Below, piece by piece: positions 15,459 to 26,213 of a stretch of 64,000 nt of DNA. Under the pieces are notes generated by a model. That model made no database searches. It saw nothing but the letters and a program-made list of their open reading frames with translations, and was not told where the DNA came from. The stretch's first letter is position 1. The number at the start of each line of letters is the position of its first letter. A program made the position numbers and the translations under genes. Source of the stretch: Bradyrhizobium sp. SRS-191 (GTDB taxonomy: Bacteria > Pseudomonadota > Alphaproteobacteria > Rhizobiales > Xanthobacteraceae); assembly GCF_024586915.1 (NCBI RefSeq), contig NZ_JANBVS010000001.1, positions 496,001 through 560,000 on the forward strand. The letters are read 5' to 3'.

Positions 15459-16922
15459 TTACGCCCCGTTGAGGAATTGCAGCGGGTCAACCGGCGACGA
15501 TCCCTTGCGGATCTCGAAGTGGAGCTGCGGCGATCCGACTTCTCCCGATTGACCCGACTTGGCAATGACCTGGCCGCGCTTGATCGGATCACCGCGCTTC
15601 ACCATCAGCTCACTCGCATGGGCATATGCGGTGACGTAGCCGTTGGAATGCCGCACCAGGACCAGATTGCCATAACCCTTCAACTCGTTGCCGGCGTAAG
15701 CCACGACGCCATCCTCGGCGGCCTTCACCGGCGTGCCCTCGGGCACGGCGATGTTGATGCCGTCATTGGACTTGCCGTTGGTCTTGGCGCCGTAGCTCGT
15801 GATCACCTTGCCGCGCGCCGGCCAGCGGAAGGTCGGCAGCGAGCTGGTGGTCTCGGCCGGACGCGCCGGCTCCTCTTCCTTCTCGGGTGCCGGATTGGCC
15901 TGAGCCAGACGGGCACTCTGCACGGGGCCGGCAGCGGCCACCCGCGTGGTCGGCAGCGGGGCCGGCACGGTCGCAACCGCCTGGGGAACGGTTGCGACCG
16001 GAGCCACGGGCGCAGCAGCAACCGCTGCGGGCCTGCCAGGGACGGTCAGCCTGGCACCGAGCTTCAAGGGTGAAGCCTGATCGAGATTGTTGGCGCGGGC
16101 GAGCTCCGCCGCCGTGACGTGATTCTGGCGCGCGATGCTGGCGAGCGTTTCGCCGCGGTTGACGAAATGCACCGTGGACGGCGCCGCGGGCGCAGCCACC
16201 GCAACCGGCTTCGGCGCAACCATCGGCGCCGCGGCGGCGACGGGCTGCGCTGCCGGAGCAGCGGCGACGACCCCTGCTCCCGGATGCGGGATGATCAACT
16301 GCTGGCCGGGCGACAGCGCGCGCGGCCCCTTGTAGCCATTGGCCGCGAGGATTTCGGCCGGGGTCACGCGATAGCGCTTGGCGAGGATGTCGAGCGTATC
16401 ACTGGTGCCGACGATGATCTTGGTACCGCCGGCAGGACGCGCGGCCGCGACCGAGCGCGGCGGCACGGCGCCGGTGGTCTCGAGCTGCGGCTGCGCCGGC
16501 GGCGCATAGGAACGCGCCGGCTGGGCATAGGCCTGCGGTGCTGGCGCTGGCGGAACGGGTGCCGGCGGCGCATACGATGCCACGCCGCGCCCGCCTCCGG
16601 ATACGCCTCCGGCGCCACCGCCGGACGGATAAGACTGCGGCGCACCGACCACGGGCGGCGGCAAGGCCGAGGACGAATAGGCCGGCGCTGGCGCGGGCGC
16701 CGGAGTGTATGGCTGCTGGCTATATTGCTGATGCTGCCGAGCCGGCTGCGCCGGCACCGATCCGGTGGAATCGGAGGCAAACGGGTTCGAAAAGGGATTT
16801 TGCGTCTGGGACAGCCGCGTCGACATGTCGGCGCTGCAGCCGGCGACGCCGAACGACATCAGCGCCAGCGCCGCAACCTGCGGCAGGCGGCGCGAGCGAA
16901 GCAACTCGACGGTAGCGGGCAT
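15459..16922 (-). CDS. nlpD: NlpD/DipM-like LysM-M23 lipoprotein
   Basis: A 487-residue envelope protein. A lipoprotein signal is seen with lipobox cysteine at about residue 29 ('MSFGVAGCSAD'). A Pro/Ala/Ser/Gln-rich low-complexity spacer runs to about 165. Two LysM modules follow (about 170-215, 'IIVGTSDTLDILAKRYRV'; about 250-295, 'VNRGETLASIARQNHVTAAE'), then the C-terminal M23/LytM domain (about 370-487, 'TSYGAKTNGKSNDGINIAVP', 'HLHFEI'-like 'QLHFEIRKG'). The zinc-binding 'HxxxD' of active LytM enzymes is absent ('KSNDGIN'), as in E. coli NlpD, so it probably activates an amidase rather than cutting peptidoglycan. It lies downstream of surE and pcm, as in E. coli. Confidence 0.88.
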   Translation of the reverse strand: MPATVELLRSRRLPQVAALALMSFGVAGCSADMSTRLSQTQNPFSNPFASDSTGSVPAQPARQHQQYSQQPYTPAPAPAPAYSSSALPPPVVGAPQSYPSGGGAGGVSGGGRGVASYAPPAPVPPAPAPQAYAQPARSYAPPAQPQLETTGAVPPRSVAAARPAGGTKIIVGTSDTLDILAKRYRVTPAEILAANGYKGPRALSPGQQLIIPHPGAGVVAAAPAAQPVAAAAPMVAPKPVAVAAPAAPSTVHFVNRGETLASIARQNHVTAAELARANNLDQASPLKLGARLTVPGRPAAVAAAPVAPVATVPQAVATVPAPLPTTRVAAAGPVQSARLAQANPAPEKEEEPARPAETTSSLPTFRWPARGKVITSYGAKTNGKSNDGINIAVPEGTPVKAAEDGVVAYAGNELKGYGNLVLVRHSNGYVTAYAHASELMVKRGDPIKRGQVIAKSGQSGEVGSPQLHFEIRKGSSPVDPLQFLNGA

Positions 16923-17029
16923 GGTTACTCACTCGTACGCAACAAACAACGAATTCGAGTAAACACAGCCGCGGTAAATAAGCGCTTAAGCCGCGAATAA
17001 AGCGTTGGCGGACTTGCTGATCCGCTCGT

Positions 17030-17677
17030 TTAAAGTTCGCGCGCAATCCCCGGAATTGCCGGCACAAATCGCACGTCGACGAGCTCTTTTCGTTCGAAAT
17101 GATCGCCGCTTCGCGTCACCTTCACGAGGGTCTGCACACCGTGGGCGGGCCCCACCGGTGCGATCAGGATACCGTCGGGCTCCAGCCGGTCGAGCAGGCT
17201 CTGGGGAATTTCGTCCATCGCCGCGGTCACGATGATGCGGTCGAACTGGCCGGCGCCTGATGGCAGCGCGTAGCCATCCCCGAGCAGGACCTCGACGTTG
17301 AAGCAGTTCAGCTTCTCCAGCCGCTCCCGCGCCTTGTCGGCCAAGGTCCGGAATCGCTCCACCGTCAGCACGTTGGCGGTGAGCCGGGACAGTACGGCAG
17401 CCTGGTACCCCGAGCCGGTCCCGATCTCGAGCACGCGGTGGGTCTTCTGCAGCTTGAGCTGCTCAGTCATATAGGCGACCACGAAGGGCTGGCTGATGGT
17501 CTGCCCGCAGGCGATCGCCATGGCGCTGTCGCGGTAGGCGTCGGGCCGGTCGGCCGGCAGCACGAACTCCTCCCGCGGCACCTCCTCCATCGCGCGCAAC
17601 ACGGCCTGGTCGCTGATCCCGCGTCGCCGCAGGGTCAGCTGAAACATCATCTTTTCGGGCGGAGGTGTCGGGGGCAT
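17030..17677 (-). CDS. pcm: Protein-L-isoaspartate O-methyltransferase
   Basis: A 215-residue SAM-dependent enzyme that starts repair of isoaspartyl damage in proteins. The SAM-binding motif '[15 protein letters not shown]' lies near residue 80. Motif '[21 protein letters not shown]' and the conserved '[17 protein letters not shown]' near residue 50 are present. ATG at complement 17675-17677 is chosen; a longer frame to 17803 lacks support. It is part of the surE-pcm-nlpD arrangement, but here an opposite-strand response regulator gene is inserted between surE and pcm. Confidence 0.93.
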   Translation of the reverse strand: MPPTPPPEKMMFQLTLRRRGISDQAVLRAMEEVPREEFVLPADRPDAYRDSAMAIACGQTISQPFVVAYMTEQLKLQKTHRVLEIGTGSGYQAAVLSRLTANVLTVERFRTLADKARERLEKLNCFNVEVLLGDGYALPSGAGQFDRIIVTAAMDEIPQSLLDRLEPDGILIAPVGPAHGVQTLVKVTRSGDHFERKELVDVRFVPAIPGIAREL

Positions 17678-17951
17678 CGCCGTTTCGGTTGTTCGCCTGC
17701 ACCAATTTAGATCATCACCAGCCTGTTGCGCAGCGAATTTCCGCACACCGCGGTGACTACGGGGGAAAGATCGCGATTGCTGACACAAAACCATTCCGAC
17801 CAAGGAACCAGCGGCAACCGACTTCGTTCACCTTGCGGGACGATTTTGCCCACGCTGCGCGGAGACGACGTGCCAAGGACGACGTTGTTGACGTTGCGCT
17901 GCGAGCGGTTATTTGCGAGCGTCAAATTGAGTATGGGCAAGGACTGACATC

Positions 17952-18335
17952 ATGACTGCACCGCGGCCGCCACGCGGCTCTGTGTTTCTGGTTGAAGACG
18001 AAGTCATGATCAGGATGATGGTGGCCGACATGCTCGAGGAGCTCGGCTACACCGTTGCGGCCGAGGCCGGCGAGATCGGCGAGGCGATGAAGCTGGCCGA
18101 GAGCACCTATTTCGACGTCGCGATCCTCGACGTCAACGTCAACGGCAAGGTGATCTCGCCGGTGGCCGATCTCATCAAGGCCCGCAACCGCCCCTTCATC
18201 TTCGCGACCGGATATGGCTCATCCGGGCTGCCCGAGGAATATCGCGACCGGCCTGCCCTGCAGAAGCCGTTTCAGCTGGAGACGCTGAGCAAGGCCATCG
18301 AGCACGCTCTTCGCAGCGCCGAGCCGCAAGGCTAG
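17952..18335 (+). CDS. Stand-alone CheY-like response regulator
   Basis: A 127-residue receiver domain without an output domain. The acidic pocket is 'LVEDE' (residues 13-17), the phospho-acceptor is D60 in 'VAILDVNVNG', the conserved Thr/Ser position is in 'FIFATGYG', and the Lys is in 'ALQKPF'. Such single-domain regulators in rhizobia usually relay phosphate from HWE or hybrid kinases; the cognate kinase is not adjacent. It lies on the opposite strand between surE and pcm. An AAGGA-like site precedes ATG 17952. Confidence 0.92.
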   Translation: MTAPRPPRGSVFLVEDEVMIRMMVADMLEELGYTVAAEAGEIGEAMKLAESTYFDVAILDVNVNGKVISPVADLIKARNRPFIFATGYGSSGLPEEYRDRPALQKPFQLETLSKAIEHALRSAEPQG

Positions 18336-18372
18336 GAAGCCGGTCTGGCAAAGGCCGGCCTGAAGCCCGCGG

Positions 18373-19140
18373 TCAGCCGAGGATGTCCTTGAGCTTGCCG
18401 GAGAACGCCTCATCGGTGCGGTCGAGACGGAGCGGCGTCACCGACACGTAGTGCGCGGCCAGCGCCGCGAGATCCGTCCCCTCATCGGGAACGTCGAGGG
18501 CGGCAGCGCGATCAAAACCGATCCAGAAATACGGATTGCCGCGCCCGTCGCGGCGCTCATCGACCTTCAAGAAACCGAGATTGCGCTTGCCCTGGCGGGT
18601 GACGACGATGCCGCGGACCTCGTCGGGCGCGCAGGATGGGAAGTTGACGTTGATGACAGTGTTCTTCGGCACGCCCGCGTCCAGCACCTTGCGGATGATC
18701 TGCGGGCCGAACTTCAGCGCGGTATCCCAGGACGGCTTGTCGCGCGTCGCGATGCTGAACTCCTGCGACAGCGCGAAGGACGGCAGGCCGAGGATTGTGC
18801 CTTCGAGGGCACCGGCGATGGTGCCGGAATAAACCACGTCCTCGGCAACGTTGCGGCCCTTGTTGACCCCGGACAGCACCAGATCCGGACGCTTCTCTCC
18901 GAGGATGTGCCGGGCGCCCATGATCACGCAGTCGGTCGGCGTGCCGCGGACCGCGAAATGCCGGGGACCAACCTCGCGCAGCCGCAGCGGATCGTTCAGC
19001 GACAACGAATGCGACACGCCGGACTGGTCGAGCTCGGGGGCGACGATCCAGACGTCGTCGGACAGCGCGCGCGCGATCTCCTCGATCACCTTCAGGCCGG
19101 GCGCGTGGATCCCGTCGTCATTGGTGCAGAGAATCCGCAT
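18373..19140 (-). CDS. surE: 5'/3'-nucleotidase SurE
   Basis: A 255-residue survival protein E. It starts with the diagnostic 'MRILCTNDDGIHAPG', where the D-D pair binds the divalent metal. The conserved 'WIVAPELDQSGVSHSLSL' and 'VLSGVNKGRNVAEDVVYSGT' motifs follow. It dephosphorylates nucleoside monophosphates and is associated with stress survival. The start at 19140 gives the standard N-terminus. In most relatives it directly precedes pcm; here 695 nt and an opposite-strand regulator separate them. Confidence 0.96.
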   Translation of the reverse strand: MRILCTNDDGIHAPGLKVIEEIARALSDDVWIVAPELDQSGVSHSLSLNDPLRLREVGPRHFAVRGTPTDCVIMGARHILGEKRPDLVLSGVNKGRNVAEDVVYSGTIAGALEGTILGLPSFALSQEFSIATRDKPSWDTALKFGPQIIRKVLDAGVPKNTVINVNFPSCAPDEVRGIVVTRQGKRNLGFLKVDERRDGRGNPYFWIGFDRAAALDVPDEGTDLAALAAHYVSVTPLRLDRTDEAFSGKLKDILG

Positions 19141-19233
19141 GGCCGCCCTTCCATCCCGTTCAAGACATTGCCGGCGTGTCTTAACCGCTGCGCAGTATCG
19201 AGGCAAACCGGCTGACAGGGCTGCCTCAGCGAC

Positions 19234-19587
19234 TCACGACCGGACGCGCCACTGCGGCAGGAACCTCGCGAGTTTGCCGCCGGCGCCGAGCCGGAGCGGG
19301 ACTGCGGAGGTGGAAGATCCGTTGGGCGCTTTCGGCGCAGGCGCCGCCGCTGCAGCCTCGGGCCGCGGCTCCGCTGGAAACCGGGCCCGCGCGACGTTCA
19401 GCGCCTTCTCGAAGTCAGCCGCGTTGAACCATGGTTGAGGGCTGAGAGCCTCTGCCAAGCCGTCATCCCACACCGCCGCACGAGCGACGTCGAACGCGCC
19501 CTTGAGGCGCTGATCGACCGCCTGGATGCCGGAGCCGGTGACGGCCCATTGCCGCCCAATCCAGAAAATATCCCGATGCAGGGCCAT
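19234..19587 (-). CDS. Conserved hypothetical protein
   Basis: A 117-residue protein between serS and surE on the same strand. Residues 1-65 look folded ('MALHRDIFWIGRQWAVTGSG', then 'AVDQRLKGAFDVARAAVWDD' and 'WFNAADFEKALNVARARFP'). Residues 70-95 are an Ala/Pro-rich linker and the tail is basic. The pattern resembles small proteins I have seen at this position in Bradyrhizobiaceae, but I cannot give a function. An upstream in-frame start at 19629 is possible. Base composition matches neighbours. Confidence 0.6.
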   Translation of the reverse strand: MALHRDIFWIGRQWAVTGSGIQAVDQRLKGAFDVARAAVWDDGLAEALSPQPWFNAADFEKALNVARARFPAEPRPEAAAAAPAPKAPNGSSTSAVPLRLGAGGKLARFLPQWRVRS

Positions 19588-19683
19588 GGCGCCCACTCTG
19601 AAAAGCAGCCGCTGAACAGCATCGAGCATACGGATAGGCGGACGCCGCGCAAGCGGCGACCGCGCTTGGATGGAGTTCGCCGC

Positions 19684-21075
<1,392 letters not shown>

Positions 21076-21106
21076 CTACCGCGAATGGCCGCCGATGGGA
21101 ACAGGC

Positions 21107-21124
21107 GCCCGGGCGAACCCGGGC
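21107..21124. terminator. Short hairpin between tatC and serS
   Basis: GCCCGGG / CCCGGGC with a CGAA tetraloop, 13 nt after the tatC stop codon on the minus strand. No T-run follows, so it may be a transcript-stabilising hairpin rather than a terminator. Confidence 0.35.
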
Positions 21125-21136
21125 AACCTGATCGCC

Positions 21137-21973
21137 CTATTCTGACGGGTTGGCCGGCAGATTGCCCGAGCCCGACGATGAGTCGGCTCCGGACTTGTCG
21201 GAACCGGACTTGGCCGCAGCCGCCTGCTTCTCGACAATGCCGACCGCGATGATCGCGCCTTCATAGAGCGCCAGCAGCGGCAGCGCCAGCGAAGCCTGGC
21301 TCAGCACGTCCGGCGGCGTCAGCACGGCGGCAATGATGAAGGCGATGACGATGAAATAGCGCCGCTTCTCCTTCAGCATCTGCGAGGTGACGATGCCGAT
21401 CCGGCCGAGCAGGGTCAGGATCACCGGCAGCTGGAAGGCGATGCCGAAGGCGAAGATCAGCGACATCATCAGCGAAAGATACTCGCCGACCTTGGGCATC
21501 AATGCGATCTGCGCCGTCTCGGGACCGCCGAGCTGCTGCATGCCGAGCGAGAAGCGCACGATCATCGGCCACACCGCAAAATAGACCAGCATGGCGCCGA
21601 GGACGAAGAAGACGGGTGTCGCGATCAGATAGGGCAGGAACGCATTGCGTTCGTGGCGGTACAGCCCGGGCGCGACGAACTTGTAGATCTGCGTCGCGAT
21701 GATCGGGAACGAGATGAAGCCCGCGCCGAACATCGCGAGCTTGAGCTGCGTGACGAAATATTCGAGCAGCTGCGTGTAGATGAACTTGCTGTTCTCCGGT
21801 CCCGCGACCCAGACGAACGGCAGCACCAGGATGTTGTAGATCTGCTTGGCGAACAAGAAGCAGAAGATGAACGCTAGGCCGAAGCCGAGCAGCGCCTTGA
21901 TCAGACGCGACCGCAGCTCGATCAGATGGTCCATCAATGGGGCTTTGCTGGCCTCGATGTCTTCGGCGCTCAT
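21137..21973 (-). CDS. tatC: Sec-independent translocase TatC
   Basis: A 278-residue polytopic membrane protein, the twin-arginine signal receptor. The N-terminal cytoplasmic '[20 protein letters not shown]' holds the conserved E and R residues that read the RR motif. Six membrane helices follow, and '[20 protein letters not shown]' is the family motif near residue 165. A Ser/Gly/Ala-rich C-terminal tail is unstructured. It overlaps tatB by 4 nt. Substrates encoded in this window probably include the beta-lactamase at 46272 and the amide-binding protein at 57719. Confidence 0.96.
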   Translation of the reverse strand: MSAEDIEASKAPLMDHLIELRSRLIKALLGFGLAFIFCFLFAKQIYNILVLPFVWVAGPENSKFIYTQLLEYFVTQLKLAMFGAGFISFPIIATQIYKFVAPGLYRHERNAFLPYLIATPVFFVLGAMLVYFAVWPMIVRFSLGMQQLGGPETAQIALMPKVGEYLSLMMSLIFAFGIAFQLPVILTLLGRIGIVTSQMLKEKRRYFIVIAFIIAAVLTPPDVLSQASLALPLLALYEGAIIAVGIVEKQAAAAKSGSDKSGADSSSGSGNLPANPSE

Positions 21974-22500
21974 GACGCTTTGGCGTCCTTCAGACGTTCG
22001 GCCTCAGAAGACGCGGCCGGATCGGCGGGCTGCGGCTCGGGCTTGATCTCGCGCACGATGGCCAGCGGCTCGCTGACGGCCTGATGCGCCTCGGCTTCCA
22101 CGAAGGTTTCCGGAGTCGGAGGCACAGGTGTGGTCGGGGTGACGGGCGTCTCGGCGGAAGCCACCGGCTCCGGCGAGGTCGGAATGATCGGCTCTGCGGG
22201 CTTGTCCACGCCCTCGATGTCGAGCGCCTTGTCGACGTCACGCTGCAGCGACGACATCATGCCGCTCGGGGAGAAGCCGCTCGCGGCCTCCTTGACCTCG
22301 TCGAAGCTCTTCTTGAGGTCGGCCATCTCGGCCTCGCGCATGGCTTCCTGGAACTGGCCCTGGAATTCGGACGCCATCCGGCGGGCCTTGCCCATCCACT
22401 GCCCGACCATGCGCAGAACGCCCGGAAGCTCCTTGGGGCCGATCGCAATCAGCGCGACGACCCCAATGACGAGCAGCTCACTCCACCCGATATCGAACAT
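21970..22500 (-). CDS. tatB: Sec-independent translocase TatB
   Basis: A 176-residue single-pass protein. It begins '[20 protein letters not shown]', the TatB-type helix with Glu8, then the hinge 'GPKELP' and an amphipathic helix ('[20 protein letters not shown]'). Residues 100-176 are a Pro/Thr/Val/Glu-rich disordered tail, as in other alphaproteobacterial TatB. Middle gene of tatABC, with tatA 103 nt upstream. Confidence 0.95.
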   Translation of the reverse strand: MFDIGWSELLVIGVVALIAIGPKELPGVLRMVGQWMGKARRMASEFQGQFQEAMREAEMADLKKSFDEVKEAASGFSPSGMMSSLQRDVDKALDIEGVDKPAEPIIPTSPEPVASAETPVTPTTPVPPTPETFVEAEAHQAVSEPLAIVREIKPEPQPADPAASSEAERLKDAKAS

Positions 22501-22603
22501 CTAACAATCCGCCTACGCGACGACGTCTCTGGTCCCGCCCTGCCCCGTCCGAGCAGGTCCACCCTTGCGGGAGCGCGCGCCGCCCGCGCCCTTCACGCGC
22601 AGA

Positions 22604-22837
22604 TCAAACGGCTTTGCTGCCGACATCCGTGCGGGTGGCCGAAGGCGTGGCGCCGTGATCGATCGACTTGACCGGCTCGGTCTTCTCCGGCGCCTTGTCG
22701 TCGTCCTGCATGCCCTTCTTGAAGGCCTTGATGCCCTGCGCGACGTCGCCCATCAGATCGGAGATCTTGCCGCGCCCGAACAACAGCAGGACGACCGCGA
22801 TCACCACGATCCAGTGCCAAATGCTAAGCGAACCCAT
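22604..22837 (-). CDS. tatA: Sec-independent translocase TatA
   Basis: A 77-residue protein starting '[20 protein letters not shown]', followed by '[21 protein letters not shown]', the TatA hinge and amphipathic helix. GGAGGG precedes ATG at complement 22835-22837; a longer start at 22852 is less likely. TatA oligomers form the pore of the Tat system. It leads the tatABC operon. Confidence 0.95.
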
Positions 22838-23041
22838 CCTGCAACCCTCCAAACACCGGCGCAGCCTTCCCTCAGCTGCCCGTCGACGCTACCGCCGAAA
22901 CCGCGCCATATCCATGGGCTTGGCCGCGACACTTCGCTTCTAGCATTCGATTGCGAAACAGCAACGAACACCATGCGGCTGGGGCCGAAAACAGCGCGCG
23001 GATAGCCCGATCTGGGGCGGAAGGTAGGCGTCGCCGCCCCC

Positions 23042-23082
23042 AAAAACAAGCACTTAAGCTCCGGCAAATCGCGGCCGGAGCT
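23042..23082 (-). terminator. Terminator of the scpAB operon
   Basis: On the minus strand AGCTCCGGC / GCCGGAGCT (complement 23082-23074 / 23065-23057, 8-nt loop) is followed by TAAGTGCTTGTTTTTG, with the T-run at complement 23046-23042. It starts 36 nt after the scpB stop. Confidence 0.7.
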
Positions 23083-23117
23083 ACGTAATAACGCGAGTGT
23101 TAACGCCGCACCGGCCG

Positions 23118-24287
23118 TTACGCCTCTCGGTCCGGCGAGCCATCCTCGTCGGTATCGCGGTCACCCTCGCCGGCCTCGGCATCGCCCTCGGCGTCATCGT
23201 CGATATCGGACTCGGTGTCGTTCTCCTCCGCCGAAGCGTCGGCCAGCTCAGCAACAGCCTCTTGCTCCTGCTCGGCCGCGACGTCCTCGACTTCGCCCTC
23301 CTCGACGTCGAGTTCCTCGTCGTCAAGCTCCTCGACCTCGAGGCCCGTCTCGCTGGTTTCAGCGTCCACCTCGACGGTCGATATCTCCAGATCACCGACG
23401 GCAACATGCGACGAAGTCTCGTCATCCAGAACGGCAGCCTCAGCTTCCGCGATTCCGGCCTCCGCGACACCGGCCTCTGCGGTATCGAGCAGCGTTTCGA
23501 CGGAACCGGTGTCGACAAAGCCCGTCTCGGCGACGGCCGTTTCCGCCTCGGACGTCTCCGCCTCTGCCGCTTTTGCTTCGCCCGGCTCGGCCTCGACTGC
23601 GGGCGCCAGCGCCAGGTCGAGATCGCCCGGATCCAACGGCTCCTCGTCCTCGCGCAGCGTCGGATCGTCCGACGGCGTCGGAACGGTAAAGCCGGTCGGC
23701 AGCCGCGAATCCAGCAGGCCTGTGCCCTTCAGCTCTTCGAGGCCCGGCAGATCGCCGAGGGTCTCCAGGCTGAACTGCGCGAGGAACGCGTCGGTGGTGC
23801 CGAAGGTGAGCGGCCGGCCCGGCGTCTTGCGCCGCCCACGCGGCTTGATCCAGCCGGTCTCCAGCAGCACGTCGAGCGTGCCCTTGGAGGTCACCACGCC
23901 ACGGATCTCTTCGACCTCGGCGCGCGTCACCGGCTGGTGATAGGCAACGATGGCAAGCACTTCGATCGCCGCGCGCGACAGCTTGCGGGTCTCGGTGCTC
24001 TCGCGCGTCATCAGCCAGGCCAGATCGCCCGCGGTGCGGAACGTCCATTTGCTGGCCACGCGCACGAGATTGACGCCGCGATTGGCGTACTCCGCCTGCA
24101 GCTGCGCCAGCGCGGCCTTGATATCGACACCTTCAGGCATACGCTTGGCAAGCGTCGCCTGCTCGAGCGGCTCGGCCGAGGCAAACAGCAGCGCCTCCAG
24201 GATGCGCAACTCTTCGGGGCGCACCTCAGGCTCGCTCGTCGCGATCTCGTCGGGCTCTTCCATCCGCAGTTCCGCCAAGCTTGCCAT
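23118..24287 (-). CDS. scpB: Segregation and condensation protein B with long acidic tail
   Basis: A 389-residue protein. Residues 20-210 are the ScpB winged-helix pair that caps SMC-ScpA in chromosome condensation: 'LRILEALLFASAEPLEQATL', 'LSRAAIEVLAIVAYHQPVTR' and 'GVVTSKGTLDVLLETGWIK'. From about residue 225 to the end there is an unusual Asp/Glu/Ala/Thr-rich tail of about 165 residues with loose repeats ('AEAETSEAETA', 'AEAGVAEAGIAEAEAA'). ScpB is normally near 200 residues. ATG at complement 24285-24287 has GAAGGAGA upstream and is preferred to a TTG at 24314. Confidence 0.93.
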   Translation of the reverse strand: MASLAELRMEEPDEIATSEPEVRPEELRILEALLFASAEPLEQATLAKRMPEGVDIKAALAQLQAEYANRGVNLVRVASKWTFRTAGDLAWLMTRESTETRKLSRAAIEVLAIVAYHQPVTRAEVEEIRGVVTSKGTLDVLLETGWIKPRGRRKTPGRPLTFGTTDAFLAQFSLETLGDLPGLEELKGTGLLDSRLPTGFTVPTPSDDPTLREDEEPLDPGDLDLALAPAVEAEPGEAKAAEAETSEAETAVAETGFVDTGSVETLLDTAEAGVAEAGIAEAEAAVLDDETSSHVAVGDLEISTVEVDAETSETGLEVEELDDEELDVEEGEVEDVAAEQEQEAVAELADASAEENDTESDIDDDAEGDAEAGEGDRDTDEDGSPDREA

Positions 24288-24306
24288 GGCAGGGTCTCCT
24301 TCTTCG

Positions 24307-25146
24307 TTACTCAACCGTCAAGTCCGGCGCAGCCATGGCGCCGGGCTGGTTCGGTGGACGCTTACGAAAATACAGCGGCGCGAACGCCTGCTTCTGGTTC
24401 AGTTCGAGCTTGCCTTCGCGGACCAGCTCCAGCACGGCCGCGAAGCTCGAGGCGAAGACGGTGGCCTTTTGCGTGGGCTCGGGCACATAGGTCAGCAGAT
24501 AGTCGTCGAGACATCCCCAGTCGTCGGAGACCTCGGTCATCCCGACCAGCCGTTCGAGCGTCGCGCGCGCCTCGGCGAGCGACCAGACGTTGCGCTTGGC
24601 CATATGGACCGAGGTCACGACCCGCGCCTGGCGCTGGATGGCGTAGGCCGACAGCAGGTCGAACAGCGTCGCCGTGAACTTCGGCTTGCGGACCTCGGCG
24701 ATCGTCTCGGGATTGCCGCGCGGGAACACGTCACGCTGGAACTGCGGCCGGTTCATCAGGCGGTTGGCGGCCTCGCGGATCGCCTCCAGCCGGCGCAGCC
24801 GGTTGGCCAGCGCAGTCGCCATCTCCTCGGCGCTCGGGCCCTCCTGCGCCGGCGGCTCCGGCAGCAGCAGGCGCGATTTCAGGAAGGCGAGCCACGCCGC
24901 CATGACCAGATAGTCGGCCGCCAGCTCGAGCCGGATCTTGCGCGCGGCTTCGATGAACTGGAGATACTGGTCGGCCAAAGCCAGGATCGAGATCTTGGCA
25001 AGGTCGACCTTCTGCTGCCGCGCCAGCGCGAGCAGCAGGTCGAGCGGGCCCTCATAGCCCTCGACGTCGACGACCAACGCCGGTTCGGCCTCGGCCAGCT
25101 CCGTCGTGGGACGGCCGGTTTCAAACGACAGAATTTCAGCGGTCAT
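24307..25146 (-). CDS. scpA: Segregation and condensation protein A
   Basis: A 279-residue kleisin that bridges the SMC heads. The N-terminal 'VDVEGYEGPLDLLLALARQQ' followed by 'KVDLAKISILALADQYL' is the ScpA signature. 'AADYLVMAAWLAFLKSRLLL' and a C-terminal winged helix ('VFASSFAAVLELVREGKLEL') follow. The start ATG overlaps the nagZ stop (ATGA at 25143-25146), so nagZ, scpA and scpB are co-translated, an order common in alphaproteobacteria. Confidence 0.95.
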   Translation of the reverse strand: MTAEILSFETGRPTTELAEAEPALVVDVEGYEGPLDLLLALARQQKVDLAKISILALADQYLQFIEAARKIRLELAADYLVMAAWLAFLKSRLLLPEPPAQEGPSAEEMATALANRLRRLEAIREAANRLMNRPQFQRDVFPRGNPETIAEVRKPKFTATLFDLLSAYAIQRQARVVTSVHMAKRNVWSLAEARATLERLVGMTEVSDDWGCLDDYLLTYVPEPTQKATVFASSFAAVLELVREGKLELNQKQAFAPLYFRKRPPNQPGAMAAPDLTVE

Positions 25147-26171
25147 GCGCTCGCGGGTCCCAACCGGTTGATCAGGGCGTCGAGCTCGGCGCGCGCAGCG
25201 CTGCGGTCGAAGCCCGTGGGTGCCTTGCGCGCTGCCAGCGCGCGATCGGCGCGGATCAAAGCCTGGCCGGTCAATTCCGGCGTCTCGGCCGCGACGGCCT
25301 GCATCTCGTCGAGCTTGCCGTTGCAATGCAGAACCATGTCGCAGCCCGCCGCGACGATCGCGCGCGTGCGCTCGGCGATCGAGCCGGCCAAAGCGTTCAT
25401 GGAAACGTCATCACTCATCAACAAACCCTGGAACCCGATCCGCTCGCGAATCACCCGCTGGATCATTGTCGCAGAAGTCGTGGCCGGATGGGCGGCGTCG
25501 ATCGCGCTAAACACAACATGTGCAGTCATCGCCATCGGCAGGTCCGCGAGCGGCCTGAACGCGGCGAAATCGGTGGCATCGAGCTCGGATTCCGGAGTGT
25601 CCACGGTCGGCAGCCGATGGTGGCTGTCGGCGGTGGCGCGGCCATGGCCGGGGATGTGCTTGAGCACCGGCAGCACCCCGCCCTGCTCCAGCCCCTCCGT
25701 CACCGCCCGGGCAATGGCCGCCACCTTGGCCGGATTCGTGCCATAGGCCCGGTCCCCGATTACCGCATCGGCGCCGGCGATGGGGACGTCGGCCAGCGGC
25801 AGGCAGTCGACGGTAATCCCCAGGCTGTGCAGATCGTCGGCGATCAGGCGGGCGCTGAGCCAGGCGGCGCGGAGGCCTGCGGCCGAATCAAGGTCGTAGA
25901 GACGGTCGAACACGATACCGGCGGGATAGGCCGGCCAGTGCGGCGGGCCCAGGCGCTGCACCCGACCGCCCTCCTGGTCGATCAGGACCGGGGCGTCGGC
26001 CCGCCCCTGGCAATCGCGCAATTCCTGAACCAAGGCAGTCACTTGGGCCGGCGACTGGACGTTGCGCTTGAACAGGATGAAGCCCCAGGGCTTCGCATCC
26101 CGGATGAACGCGCGCTCGGCGTCGGTGAGGTCAGGGCCGGAGATGCCGGTAATGAAAGCCCGCATGGTCAT
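25143..26171 (-). CDS. nagZ: Beta-N-acetylhexosaminidase NagZ
   Basis: A 342-residue glycoside hydrolase family 3 enzyme of peptidoglycan recycling. It removes GlcNAc from anhydro-muropeptides in the cytoplasm. Motifs are 'LIDQEGGRVQRLGPPHWPAY', 'VLPVLKHIPGHGRATADSH' (catalytic His) and 'LMSDDVSMNAL' with the nucleophile Asp. The first ATG is at 26171, with another two codons in at 26165. In many bacteria NagZ products signal beta-lactamase induction; a beta-lactamase lies at 46272, but no AmpR is seen nearby. Confidence 0.94.
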   Translation of the reverse strand: MTMRAFITGISGPDLTDAERAFIRDAKPWGFILFKRNVQSPAQVTALVQELRDCQGRADAPVLIDQEGGRVQRLGPPHWPAYPAGIVFDRLYDLDSAAGLRAAWLSARLIADDLHSLGITVDCLPLADVPIAGADAVIGDRAYGTNPAKVAAIARAVTEGLEQGGVLPVLKHIPGHGRATADSHHRLPTVDTPESELDATDFAAFRPLADLPMAMTAHVVFSAIDAAHPATTSATMIQRVIRERIGFQGLLMSDDVSMNALAGSIAERTRAIVAAGCDMVLHCNGKLDEMQAVAAETPELTGQALIRADRALAARKAPTGFDRSAARAELDALINRLGPASA

Positions 26172-26213
26172 GCGGGCCGCATAGACCCCGCCTCGGGGTC
26201 GGTCAAGCGAGCC

